Notes: a model not told the origin generated them from the letters alone. Positions 1-7,753 are shown, numbered from the stretch's first letter. The stretch: DNA of 12,314 bases from Alphaproteobacteria bacterium UBA3637 (GCA_002373615.1 DFKU01000016.1:1-12314); one strand, 5' to 3'. Numbers and translations are program-made.

Positions 1-2
1 CA

Positions 3-899
3 GGCGTTTCTGAGGCCGTGTGTAATCACATGCAGAACATGAAAACTGCCCTGATTCAAAAATTTGAGCCCAGTGACTGCGCCACCACCGCCACAGTTAA
101 ACTCACCTATAACGCTGATTTGTCAATGGGAAGTTCCTCTGGCAACTCAGGCGGAAACGAATCGGGGACAGATCCCTGCGCCGATGTGACATGCCCGGGT
201 GATATGACCTGCACGGACGGGGAATGCACTTGCCCGACGGGGCGGTTTGCCTGTGATACCGCCAATGGCACCTGTTGCACGACAAGCCAGATGTGTTCCA
301 CCGGCGGTGACACGGCCGGAACGTGTGTAGCCAAGGGAAACAGTGAATGTATGACCAATGCGGATTGTGAAACCCTGAAAGGAAACACGGATTATTATTG
401 TGCTATCTCGGCAGAAAATACGGGCAGCGGATCCTGTTATAATAATTTCCGCGGCACCTGTCAGCTCAAAGGGACGGGGACAGAGTCCGGTGAGCTGAAA
501 ATCGGGGACGATGTGATTTTTGAAGAGGGTCAGTTCCTGGTTGGGGGAGAAATGACCTGGTGGTCGGCCAGGAATTGGTGTGCGGCACAGGGCCGTCGGT
601 TGGTAAAGTTGTCGGACCTGAAGATCGGGAAACCCGCGGCCGGTTGGTGCGACTTCCCGGATTCTGAATATCTGGAATTAGATTGTCCGGACGGATCCTG
701 TATTTGTGAATCATCGTGGGATGCTTCCTATTATAGTGAGATTACATCCCATTTACAGGGGATCATCGGCCGTGATGATTATTGGACCGATGACGACTGG
801 AATTCCTGTTCTGCGTTCGGCGTGGGCCTTGGCATTGCGTTCGTCAGCTACTACGAGCGGAACAACGACGGCTACCACTTCTACGCTCTGTGTGAGTGA
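3..899 (+). CDS. C-type-lectin-like, cysteine-rich surface protein (3' part, 5' end outside window)
   Basis: The reading frame is open to the left edge, so the start and any signal or pilin-like N-terminus are missing. Visible order, counted from GTG at 18: a non-repetitive stretch with two Cys (1-35); a Ser/Gly/Asn linker (about 36-50); an EGF-like or disulphide-rich segment with many Cys (about 53-125); then a C-terminal domain (about 160-293). That domain has a WWSARNWCAAQGRRL stretch, a YWTDDDW stretch and a final FYALCE. The pattern (Ala-Arg-x-x-Cys-x-x-x-Gly-x-x-Leu, then W, then a terminal aromatic-x-x-Cys-Glu) fits the C-type lectin / FGE-like fold used for extracellular binding. The gene is visibly richer in GC than the genes to its right and is followed at once by a terminator. 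A secreted adhesin or pilus-tip-like role is inference; FISUMP-like domains are an alternative in the same fold group. Confidence 0.6.
   Translation, partial: GVSEAVCNHMQNMKTALIQKFEPSDCATTATVKLTYNADLSMGSSSGNSGGNESGTDPCADVTCPGDMTCTDGECTCPTGRFACDTANGTCCTTSQMCSTGGDTAGTCVAKGNSECMTNADCETLKGNTDYYCAISAENTGSGSCYNNFRGTCQLKGTGTESGELKIGDDVIFEEGQFLVGGEMTWWSARNWCAAQGRRLVKLSDLKIGKPAAGWCDFPDSEYLELDCPDGSCICESSWDASYYSEITSHLQGIIGRDDYWTDDDWNSCSAFGVGLGIAFVSYYERNNDGYHFYALCE
816..896 (+). other. Candidate variable repeat (DGR-like) at the 3' end of the lectin-like gene
   Basis: From the TTC codon at 816 onward, 21 of 23 codons up to 884 end in G or C, whereas just upstream T- and C-ending codons are mixed (gat, tat, aat, tgt, tct). 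Positions 846-884 read AGC TAC TAC GAG CGG AAC AAC GAC GGC TAC CAC TTC TAC. Every codon except GAG and CGG can be derived from AAC by changing adenines only, the signature left by diversity-generating retroelement mutagenesis. The position at the extreme C-terminus of a C-type-lectin-like domain is the classic place for a variable repeat. No reverse transcriptase or template repeat lies in the window, so this remains a hypothesis. Confidence 0.35.
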
Positions 900-928
900 G
901 TTATCGGCATCGGGTTTAAAAAACTCAA

Positions 929-960
929 CCTCCCTTATCCCAATAGGGAGGGATTTTTTT
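929..960 (+). terminator. Rho-independent terminator of the lectin-like gene
   Basis: CCTCCCT (929-935) pairs with AGGGAGG (945-951) around a 9-nt loop, followed by GA and seven T. It lies 29 nt after the TGA and ends just before the promoter of the next gene, separating the two transcription units. Confidence 0.85.
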
Positions 961-961
961 C

Positions 962-990
962 TTGACTTTTTCGGCATAAAATTCTATAGT
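962..990 (+). promoter_or_regulatory. Sigma-70-type promoter for the acyl-CoA synthetase gene
   Basis: TTGACT (962-967), a 17-bp spacer, and TATAGT (985-990) match the housekeeping consensus at 5/6 and 5/6. The predicted start near 997 gives a leader of about 37 nt carrying the AAAGGA ribosome site at 1021-1026. Confidence 0.75.
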
Positions 991-1033
991 CCCTGCTATC
1001 TAATTTTAACAAACTAAGTGAAAGGAAAATAAA

Positions 1034-3109
1034 ATGTCGTTAAATACTTTTTTTAATCCAAAATCCGTGGCGGTTGTCGGGGTTTCGGCCGATGAATCAA
1101 AATTGGGTGCTGTCGTGTTCAAAAACTTGATTGATGCCGGTTTTGAAGGGAACCTGTATGGGGTGAACCCGAAATTGGCCGGTCAAGAATTAAAGGGCAA
1201 AAAATGCTTTGCCTCCACCCGCGATATCCCTGAGGCTGTGGATTTGGTTGTGTTGTTGGTGCCCGCCCGTTTCTGCGAAGCGGCTGTGGATGATGCGATT
1301 GCGAACGGTGCCAAAAACATCAGCATTATTACCGCCGGATTCGGTGAAGCCGGCCACAAAGATTTGGAAATGTCCATTGCAAAAAAGTGCTTGGATGCCG
1401 GTATCAATTTATTGGGCCCCAACTGCTTGGGACACATTTCCACTTTTGATAAATTGAATGCGTCCTTTGCGCCTTGCTTCCCCTTAAAAGGAAATGTGGC
1501 GTTTGTGTCACAATCAGGCGCCTATTGCAGTGCTATTTTGGATTGGGCCGAAGAAAAAGGGATTGGCTTTTCACACTTTATTTCCATCGGGAACAAAGCC
1601 GATTTGAATGAAGCCAGTTTGTTGGAAGCCATTCAACATGACCCGAATACAAAAGCCTTTGTGTTTTATTTGGAAGGCCTCAAAAAAGGACAAGAATTTT
1701 TACGCGTATTAAAGGAAGTTTCCAAGACAAAACCATGCGTGATTATGGAACCCGGAAAATCCTCCAAAGCTCAGGCCGCCAGTTTGTCCCACACAGGATC
1801 TTTGGCGCCCAATTATCGCGTTTTGGAGATTGCTTTACAACGTTCCGGTGCTATTCAAGTTTATACAACCCGTGAATTGTTCGGCGCTTTGGAACTGTTG
1901 CAACACGTGAACCACACAGATTTTGGTGGTTCTGTCGGTATTTTAACAAATGCCGGTGGTGTTGGCGTGTTGGCCTCTGATTTGTGCGAAGAAGCTAAAT
2001 TGGATTTGGCCCGCCCCTCAGAAGCTACAATCGAAAAATTGCGTGCTGTGTTGACACCGGAAGCCTCTGTCGGGAACCCCATTGACGTCGTGGGTGATGC
2101 CAAGGCTGACCGTTATGAAAATGCTTTGCGTGTTTTGTGCGAATCCGGTGAATACAAAAACATTATCGTTTTGCTCACCCCACAAATGTCCACAGAACCC
2201 AAGGAAACCGCCGAAGCTATTATCAAATTGGCCCCCGAATTCCCCAATGTAAACATTTTCTGTTCTTTCATTGGTGGTAGTCGTGTCCGTGAAGGCGTGG
2301 AACTGTTAAAGGCTGCCAAAATTTTGACCTATGATTATCCGACCGATTGTATCCGCTTGTTGGGACTCATGAAAGCTCAAATGGCATTCAAGGGCTTACC
2401 GGAAGTCAAAGCAGAAATTGGCGAAGTGCCAGCCGAAATTAAAAAGGCTGTTGCAGATGCTGTGGCCGAAGGATTGGCCTCTCTTCCTCAATCCACAATG
2501 AACATGATTATGGATCATTATGGTATTGATTATCCAAAATGCGGGAACTTTACCGACAAAGCGGAAGGCTTGGCATTTGCCAAGAATATCTTCCCTGTTG
2601 TGTTGAAACTCTCCGCACCGGATGCACTTCATAAAACAGAAATGAAGGGGATATACTTGGGCATTGATTCTGAAGAAAAGTTCAATGAAGCCTTTGATGC
2701 TTTGACGGCCACCATCGCTAAGTTCCAATTAAAAGGCGCCAGTGTCTTGATTCAAGAAATGATTACCAAGGCCACCGAAACCATTATCGGTGTGAACTCG
2801 GATAAAAACTTCGGGCGCGTGATGGTGTTCGGAACCGGTGGTATTTATACCGAAGTGATGCGCGATACCACAATGCGTATTTTGCCTGCCAATGACTTTG
2901 ACGCCATGATTAAAGAAACAAAAGTCGGCGTCATCTTGAATGGTGTGCGTGGTGAAGAACCCAAAGCTGTCGGACCTTTGGCTGATACTCTGGCGAAAGT
3001 TCAAAAGTTGGTTTTGGAAATTCCCGAAATCAAATCCATTGACGGCAACCCTGTGTTGGTCACCAAGACCAGAGCGGTCGTCGTGGACTTCAAGATGTTG
3101 TTGAAATAA
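1034..3109 (+). CDS. Acetate-CoA ligase family protein, ADP-forming (fused alpha-beta type)
   Basis: This 691-residue protein has the order CoA-binding Rossmann domain (about 5-130), succinyl-CoA-ligase-like flavodoxin domains (about 145-450), and a C-terminal ATP-grasp domain (about 475-690, with VVLKLSAPDALHKTE and VMVFGTGGIYTEV). The SLSHTGSLA motif at about residue 250 contains His253, matching the phosphohistidine site of ADP-forming acyl-CoA synthetases. The family converts acyl-CoA + ADP + Pi to acid + ATP + CoA, a substrate-level phosphorylation step common in anaerobes. No GNAT domain follows, so it is not a Pat-type protein acetyltransferase. ATG at 1034 is preceded by AAAGGA with 7-nt spacing and a strong promoter. 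It appears monocistronic. The exact acyl substrate cannot be read from sequence. Confidence 0.92.
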   Translation: MSLNTFFNPKSVAVVGVSADESKLGAVVFKNLIDAGFEGNLYGVNPKLAGQELKGKKCFASTRDIPEAVDLVVLLVPARFCEAAVDDAIANGAKNISIITAGFGEAGHKDLEMSIAKKCLDAGINLLGPNCLGHISTFDKLNASFAPCFPLKGNVAFVSQSGAYCSAILDWAEEKGIGFSHFISIGNKADLNEASLLEAIQHDPNTKAFVFYLEGLKKGQEFLRVLKEVSKTKPCVIMEPGKSSKAQAASLSHTGSLAPNYRVLEIALQRSGAIQVYTTRELFGALELLQHVNHTDFGGSVGILTNAGGVGVLASDLCEEAKLDLARPSEATIEKLRAVLTPEASVGNPIDVVGDAKADRYENALRVLCESGEYKNIIVLLTPQMSTEPKETAEAIIKLAPEFPNVNIFCSFIGGSRVREGVELLKAAKILTYDYPTDCIRLLGLMKAQMAFKGLPEVKAEIGEVPAEIKKAVADAVAEGLASLPQSTMNMIMDHYGIDYPKCGNFTDKAEGLAFAKNIFPVVLKLSAPDALHKTEMKGIYLGIDSEEKFNEAFDALTATIAKFQLKGASVLIQEMITKATETIIGVNSDKNFGRVMVFGTGGIYTEVMRDTTMRILPANDFDAMIKETKVGVILNGVRGEEPKAVGPLADTLAKVQKLVLEIPEIKSIDGNPVLVTKTRAVVVDFKMLLK

Positions 3110-3125
3110 CATAACATAACATAAC
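3106..3125 (+). repeat. Four tandem ATAAC pentamers spanning the stop codon
   Basis: ATAAC is repeated exactly four times. The TAA of the acyl-CoA synthetase (3107-3109) is part of the first unit. A second in-frame TAA lies at 3122-3124. A pentamer tract like this can change length by slippage, but the first unit already supplies the stop, so the protein end would be unaffected. Confidence 0.9.
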
Positions 3126-3149
3126 ATCCCTCAGTTTGAATGGCACAAT

Positions 3150-3176
3150 CCCCGTCATTGGGACGGGGACTTTTTT
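3150..3176 (+). terminator. Rho-independent terminator of the acyl-CoA synthetase gene
   Basis: CCCCGTC (3150-3156) pairs with GACGGGG (3162-3168) around a 5-nt loop, followed by AC and six T. The T-tract overlaps the stop codon of the convergent uracil-DNA glycosylase gene. I see no separate terminator for the minus strand here; the same stem would form on the other strand but lacks a good T-tract. Confidence 0.9.
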
Positions 3177-3822
3177 ATTGATTATTTAAAAAGGCTTGCA
3201 CTTTTTTCAAATCCTCCCACGCCCCCTTTTTATAATCCCCATTTTTGAGTAAAAAAGAAGGAGCAAAGGTGGTAAAACATGGAATTTCTTTGTAGGTATG
3301 TATTTTAGATCGTGCTTGTCCCAAAGGAATATTTAAAAGTGCTTTTGCAACCGGTATACCAAACAATAAAATGACTTTTGGGGATACCAATTGAATCCGT
3401 TCATTCAGCAAGTTTAAGCCCTCTTTTGTTTCAATATTTGTCAAAACACGCGCTCCCGGGGAACGCCAAGGACTTAAGTATGCAACATGTGTTTGCCTAC
3501 TGATATCCAATCCAATTGCCCCCAGCATTTTCTTAAGTAATTCCCCTTCCGGTCCTGATAAAGCCTCCCCCGTTCTATCTTCTGTAGCAGAGGGCATATC
3601 CAACACGCATAAAACCTTGGCAGGTGTAACTCCTACCCCCCCAAGGGCATGGGTTGCTGTTGAGCTGATGGCACTTTTTGATTTTTGAATCTTTTTTTCT
3701 AACTTATCCAAGGAAGCAGGGGAAATGTTTTTATGGGCTGACTCCAAAGGATGGGCCATCTCACCGCATAAATCGCGGATTCCCATCTGCATCATCCAAG
3801 ATAATTTTTGAAAAATTGTCAT
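3175..3822 (-). CDS. Uracil-DNA glycosylase family 4-like protein (alphaproteobacterial variant)
   Basis: The 215-residue product resembles family-4 uracil-DNA glycosylases, which remove uracil from DNA in base-excision repair. Visible: motif-1-like MPSATEDRTG (76-85) followed by SGPEGELLKKMLGAIGL; SPWRSPGAR, typical of an alphaproteobacterial subgroup; a PKVILLFG strand; and C-terminal FAPSFLLKN then WEDL. Two departures stand out: there is no Cys-x2-Cys pair for the usual 4Fe-4S cluster, and the His of the HPAYLLR-type motif is replaced by Ala187. I chose ATG at 3822 rather than the upstream ATG at 3885. The usual family N-terminus (FQKLSWMMQMGI) begins there, the 21 extra residues look unlike the family, and a TATAAT box lies just upstream. 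The ribosome site is weak. Activity is uncertain. Confidence 0.8.
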   Translation of the reverse strand: MTIFQKLSWMMQMGIRDLCGEMAHPLESAHKNISPASLDKLEKKIQKSKSAISSTATHALGGVGVTPAKVLCVLDMPSATEDRTGEALSGPEGELLKKMLGAIGLDISRQTHVAYLSPWRSPGARVLTNIETKEGLNLLNERIQLVSPKVILLFGIPVAKALLNIPLGQARSKIHTYKEIPCFTTFAPSFLLKNGDYKKGAWEDLKKVQAFLNNQ

Positions 3823-3847
3823 TTTCTCTTGCTCTTTCCGGAAAAGA

Positions 3848-3853
3848 ATTATA
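3848..3853 (-). promoter_or_regulatory. Possible -10 box for the uracil-DNA glycosylase gene
   Basis: On the minus strand this reads TATAAT, a perfect -10 hexamer. Transcription would start near 3841 and give a leader of about 19 nt before the ATG at 3822. The -35 at 17 bp (TTTCTT) is poor. The box lies in the leader of the divergent TPR gene, so the two units share this AT-rich region. Confidence 0.4.
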
Positions 3854-3883
3854 CCATATAAAAGAATAAAAAGAAAGGTTTTC

Positions 3884-5560
3884 ATGAAAAAAAGACTGTG
3901 GATTTATCCGGCGCTTTGTTTGATTATAGGACTTGCAACAATGGGATATTTGAATGATTCCCCAAAACCTGTACCGTTTGAATTTTCATCCCTTTGGTTC
4001 AGCAAAAGGCAGTTACCCTCAAAAATTGCTATGGATGGGTATTTATCTGGTAATGTCGCGCGTGCAGATCAAGATTTAGAGCATGCCATCTCCGCTTATT
4101 TAAAAGTCTTGGAAAAAGATCCGGAAAATCTGAACTTATTGAACGAGACTTTTTTATTGGCAATGATTCAGGGGGATTTTAAGGGGCTGATTCCCTATTT
4201 AAATAAAATTCAAAACAATCGTATGTTGCCCGATTATGCCGAAATAGCCGTGGCTTATCAAAATCAAGAATTTGAACAGGCACTTCAATTGTTAAATACA
4301 AAGCATTCCCATGCTGGGGACAGCCTGTTAAAACCTTTGATAAAGGCTTGGATTTATGCCTCACAAGATAACAAAGAACAAGCCCTGGATGCATTAAAAG
4401 AACTATCCCAAAAACCTTTTATCGTCGGTTATCAAAAAGTATTATTGGGAAATCATTTTAAAGATACTTCCTTAATACAAGAGGGCATCAATCAGATGGG
4501 GGATCATGACTTACCCGCTGTGGGATATTTCCCATTGTTACAAAAAAGCATTAGGATAACGGGAAATTGGGAACGTGCCGCCTTGAATAAAAAATATCAA
4601 GAGCTGGTCTTAAGTTACCCTGCCACTGCCGATTTGTTGGTTCAAGTGGGACAGACGGACCTCACCCTTCAACAGGGACTCGCCGAAAGTTTTTATCTGG
4701 TTTCTGCGCTGGGGGCCGAGGGACAATTTACGCGGGAAGAATCGATGGCCGCCAATACAATTGCCTTGTATTTAGATCCGAATAAACAACTCTCTCTTAT
4801 TTGGGGGGCAGAATTAGCGGAAGGACTTCACTTACCAAAGGTGGCGCTTTCCTATTATCATCGGTTAAATTTTCATTCAGCCACTTTGGGATTTAAAGAA
4901 GCCGCTGATTTAATGTTGCTGGGTAAAAATAAAGACGCTCTTCCTTTGTTGGAAAAATTGGAAAAGACTAATAAAACCAGTATTCCTTTACTAACCTTAT
5001 TGGGGCAGGCCTATCAAGAAAATGACCAACCACGAAAAGCTTTGGCCATTTACAATCGTTTAATTCCTCTGTTAGAGGCTGGCCCCCAAAATAAGCCCCT
5101 GATTCAAGCCTATGTCAATCGCGGTATTTTATATGGCCCCATGGATGCCAATCAAATGTTGTTGGATTTACAACGTGCCCAAAAGTTGGACCCCGAAAAT
5201 CCTCTTTTGTTAAATGATTTAGGGTATCATCAATTGGAATCTGGCCTGATTGAAGAAGGGTTTGATTTAATTCAACAAGCCCATCAAAAAAAGCCAAATG
5301 ACCCCTATATTTTGGATAGCTTGGCCTTTGGATATTTTAAAAAAGGACAAGCAAATTTAGCCCTTCCTTTTGCTGAGCATGCTCTTGACTTAATGCCACA
5401 AAGTGCCTTAATCAATGCGCATTTAGGGGACATTTATGCCGCTTTAGGGCGCAAACGCGAATCCCTGTTTCAATACAAAAAAGCTTTGGATTTAAAGACG
5501 GACTTAACGGACACTCTAACCCAAGAATTACAAGGAAAATTACAGGAGGAGACACTATGA
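3884..5560 (+). CDS. Membrane-anchored tetratricopeptide-repeat protein
   Basis: A 558-residue protein with a basic N-terminus and a hydrophobic segment (about residues 5-23), likely an uncleaved anchor or signal peptide. Helical TPR units follow: one near 55-90 (ISAYLKVLEKDPENLNLLNE), others less regular in the middle, and a clear run from about 350 to 550 with the usual DPENPLLLNDLGY, KPNDPYILDSLAFGY and LMPQSALINAHLGDIYAALG patterns. TPRs form protein-binding scaffolds; the partner is unknown. The start is ATG 3884 with AAAGG five nt upstream. The stop overlaps the next gene's start (ATGA), so the two are almost certainly co-translated and may act together at the envelope. No convincing promoter is visible; it would lie within the start of the divergent glycosylase gene. 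Confidence 0.85.
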   Translation: MKKRLWIYPALCLIIGLATMGYLNDSPKPVPFEFSSLWFSKRQLPSKIAMDGYLSGNVARADQDLEHAISAYLKVLEKDPENLNLLNETFLLAMIQGDFKGLIPYLNKIQNNRMLPDYAEIAVAYQNQEFEQALQLLNTKHSHAGDSLLKPLIKAWIYASQDNKEQALDALKELSQKPFIVGYQKVLLGNHFKDTSLIQEGINQMGDHDLPAVGYFPLLQKSIRITGNWERAALNKKYQELVLSYPATADLLVQVGQTDLTLQQGLAESFYLVSALGAEGQFTREESMAANTIALYLDPNKQLSLIWGAELAEGLHLPKVALSYYHRLNFHSATLGFKEAADLMLLGKNKDALPLLEKLEKTNKTSIPLLTLLGQAYQENDQPRKALAIYNRLIPLLEAGPQNKPLIQAYVNRGILYGPMDANQMLLDLQRAQKLDPENPLLLNDLGYHQLESGLIEEGFDLIQQAHQKKPNDPYILDSLAFGYFKKGQANLALPFAEHALDLMPQSALINAHLGDIYAALGRKRESLFQYKKALDLKTDLTDTLTQELQGKLQEETL

Positions 5561-6306
5561 AAAAAATTTTGTTATTGGCAAGCGCTTTTTTATCAATACC
5601 GGCCGCAGCGCATGAAATAACTTCCCCGTTTTATTTGCCTGAAATGGGACATGTTTTAAGTCAGACCAGTGCTCTTTATTCAAAAAATAAAATCACAACT
5701 TCCCCCACCACCCGCACCTATCGCACAGCTATAGTTGAAGAATTAACTTTGGGATTAGGGGCCGGATTGGCTGCCTTAATGAATGGAGATTTGAATTGGA
5801 CGCGTCAAAAACAAGACAAAACTTATTCTACCCCCCACACCAAAGGCTACGCAGCTGGATTGAAGGGGCAATGGGAAGTGGATGGGCTTTTAACCCAATT
5901 TTCGGGTCTGTACCATCAAACAACAGAGGTTGATTTTTCGGCCCGCCGATTGTTGGAAACGCATTTTCGTTTTGGAAAACAATTAAAAACGATGACGCCC
6001 TATGTGCATCTTCAGGGGAATTTTCCTTTACATGCCAGATCACACTTTAACAATCCCCTTTACCGTGCTGAAACAGGGGTGTTCCAACAGGTATCCCCCA
6101 AAACAACTTTGGATACAGCGCTATACCTGCAATACGATAAGAATGTGAAAGGAAAATCCTATGGGATTCGCGGGGAATATTCGTACTTAGCGACGCAATG
6201 GATGGCCATCAGCATCAACGGACAATGGCAAGCCAGAGGACATGCCAAAGCACACGAAAAAACATACCACCAACAAATTGGTACAAAAATTTCTTTTAGC
6301 TTTTAA
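5557..6306 (+). CDS. Small outer-membrane beta-barrel-like protein, hypothetical
   Basis: A 249-residue protein with a clear Sec signal peptide (KK, then a hydrophobic core, cleavage near AAAHE at about 18-20). Alternating hydrophobic/polar strands follow, rich in Tyr, Thr and Gln, with a terminal Phe (KISFSF), the usual signature of a barrel inserted by the BAM machinery. I do not recognise a named family. It overlaps the TPR gene by 4 bp (ATGA) and has a strong AGGAGG seven nt upstream, so it is translated as the second gene of that operon. Its stop overlaps the stop of the convergent Sel1 gene by 4 bp, with no room for a normal terminator; AGCTTTTAAAAG at the junction is only a short palindrome. 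Confidence 0.75.
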   Translation: MKKILLLASAFLSIPAAAHEITSPFYLPEMGHVLSQTSALYSKNKITTSPTTRTYRTAIVEELTLGLGAGLAALMNGDLNWTRQKQDKTYSTPHTKGYAAGLKGQWEVDGLLTQFSGLYHQTTEVDFSARRLLETHFRFGKQLKTMTPYVHLQGNFPLHARSHFNNPLYRAETGVFQQVSPKTTLDTALYLQYDKNVKGKSYGIRGEYSYLATQWMAISINGQWQARGHAKAHEKTYHQQIGTKISFSF

Positions 6307-7688
6307 AAGAAACTAAATCCAGCACTTTTTTCTTCCTGTTTTTCTTCGGGTGTTTTTTGCATTGTGGCCAATAGTTCTTCGCCAGCGGTCAATTCTTCAT
6401 CTGTTGCATTAGATTTTACCACGCTCAGAGCATTTTGTATCAAAGCATTCAAGATTGGATTTTGCTCTTCCTGTGCCAATTTTAACCAAGCATAACATTG
6501 AACCGCATCGGGTTGAGGAATACCCTTTCCTTCACAATACATTTTTGCCAATTGATATTCGGCATAAATATCCCCCGCTTCGGCCCCTTTTTTGTACCAA
6601 TTAAAGGCTTCCTCTAAATTATTCAGGCGTGTTTTAAATAAGTCCCCATAATATCCATAGGCTGCTTTTTGACGGTGTCCCGCTTTTTCAATGGCATCTG
6701 TCAGTTCTGAGATATCTTGTTTTTCAATGGCCATATCAATCATTTGAGTTGTCACCCCAAATACTTTCCCATCACGGGGGAAATACCCTTCATTCATCAG
6801 CAATTCTTGGACGGCTTGGGAATCATTAAATTCGGGAATAGTGGGGAGCCGTGTTTCCGTTCTTTCCTTTTCAGGAACTGATTTTTCAGGGGGAACAGGT
6901 TTCCAGTTGCGAATTTCAACCTGCTTTTCTGACAGGACTTTTGCATTCAATCCTTCCCCCAGAACATCCCGTTTTTCACGTGCCTTTTGTCCTACTTCAT
7001 CTTGATTGTAAGCGGCAATAATACTATACCATCCATAGGCAGAGGCCGCATTTTTTAACCGTTTATCCGTCATGCGAATATCGGCCAAAGCCACCTGAGC
7101 CAATACATATCCTTGATGGGCAGAACGCGCCAACCATTTTAAGGCTTCCCCATAATCTTGGGGTATTCCTTGGCCTTCCAAATATAATTTGGCTAACATA
7201 TATTGTGCTTTCATGTGTCCTTGCAGGGCTGCCTTTAAATAAAACCCATAGGCATAGTTTAAATTTTTTTCAACAGCGCTTCCGCTGGCATAGGCTTGGC
7301 CCAACTCAAAGGCAGCTTCGGCTTCCCCGGCATGCGCTGCTTTTTTCAATAAAGCAATACCACGGGCTGGTTCTGCTGGTACCTGCGGGGCCCCTTCTAA
7401 CAACATTTTCCCCAATTCCGCTGAGGCGGGATAGTAATACCCGGAATCGGCCGCTTGAAATAAAGCACGCGCTTTGGCTAAATTTTGTGATACGCCCAAT
7501 CCCTCTTGATACAGCTTCCCCAGATAATAGCTGGCGGCAGGATCCCCTTCTTCCGCCAAGTATGTGAATTCAGCCAGTGCGGCAGGGTATTGTTTGTATT
7601 GATAGGCCAACACCCCATCAGATAAAGCTGCTTGGGCCCCAAAGGATAACAATGTTGTCAGTGTCATTAAAGATAAAAATTTTTTCAT
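6303..7688 (-). CDS. Secreted Sel1-like repeat (SLR) protein
   Basis: A 461-residue protein with a signal peptide (MKKFLSLMTLTTLLSFGAQA). About five Sel1-like repeats lie in the N-terminal half (from about residue 48 to 230, with units such as YYLGKLYQEGLGV, YMLAKLYLEGQGIPQDYGEA). A Pro/Glu/Lys-rich linker follows (about 260-290), then two more repeats (about 333-405, including YQLAKMYCEGKGIPQ). Sel1 repeats are TPR-like helical pairs that bind proteins; secreted ones occur in bacterial envelope biogenesis and signalling, but the partner here is unknown. ATG at 7688 has AAAGGGG five nt upstream and a promoter at 7715-7743. It faces the barrel gene tail to tail with overlapping stops. It is the second helical-repeat scaffold in this block. 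Confidence 0.87.
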   Translation of the reverse strand: MKKFLSLMTLTTLLSFGAQAALSDGVLAYQYKQYPAALAEFTYLAEEGDPAASYYLGKLYQEGLGVSQNLAKARALFQAADSGYYYPASAELGKMLLEGAPQVPAEPARGIALLKKAAHAGEAEAAFELGQAYASGSAVEKNLNYAYGFYLKAALQGHMKAQYMLAKLYLEGQGIPQDYGEALKWLARSAHQGYVLAQVALADIRMTDKRLKNAASAYGWYSIIAAYNQDEVGQKAREKRDVLGEGLNAKVLSEKQVEIRNWKPVPPEKSVPEKERTETRLPTIPEFNDSQAVQELLMNEGYFPRDGKVFGVTTQMIDMAIEKQDISELTDAIEKAGHRQKAAYGYYGDLFKTRLNNLEEAFNWYKKGAEAGDIYAEYQLAKMYCEGKGIPQPDAVQCYAWLKLAQEEQNPILNALIQNALSVVKSNATDEELTAGEELLATMQKTPEEKQEEKSAGFSFF

Positions 7689-7714
7689 TTTAACCCCTTT
7701 TGTTTTTTTCTTTT

Positions 7715-7743
7715 AATTTATCACAGCTTGCTTTTGCTTGCAA
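7715..7743 (-). promoter_or_regulatory. Promoter for the Sel1-repeat gene
   Basis: On the minus strand TTGCAA (7738-7743), a 17-bp spacer, and TAAATT (7715-7720). The predicted start near 7708 gives a leader of about 20 nt. The -35 is only 10 bp from the -35 of the divergent RNA promoter, and both hexamers are TTGCAA. Confidence 0.55.
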
Positions 7744-7753
7744 GTCTTTTTTA

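Noticed and set aside
706..1017. A 103-codon open frame crossing the end of the lectin-like gene and its terminator
   Set aside because: It overlaps the real gene in another frame, runs through the terminator and promoter, and has no recognisable domain or ribosome site.
3823..3885. Extending the uracil-DNA glycosylase to the upstream ATG at 3885
   Set aside because: The added 21 residues are hydrophobic and unlike the family, the family N-terminus starts at the ATG at 3822, and the likely -10 box lies inside the extension.
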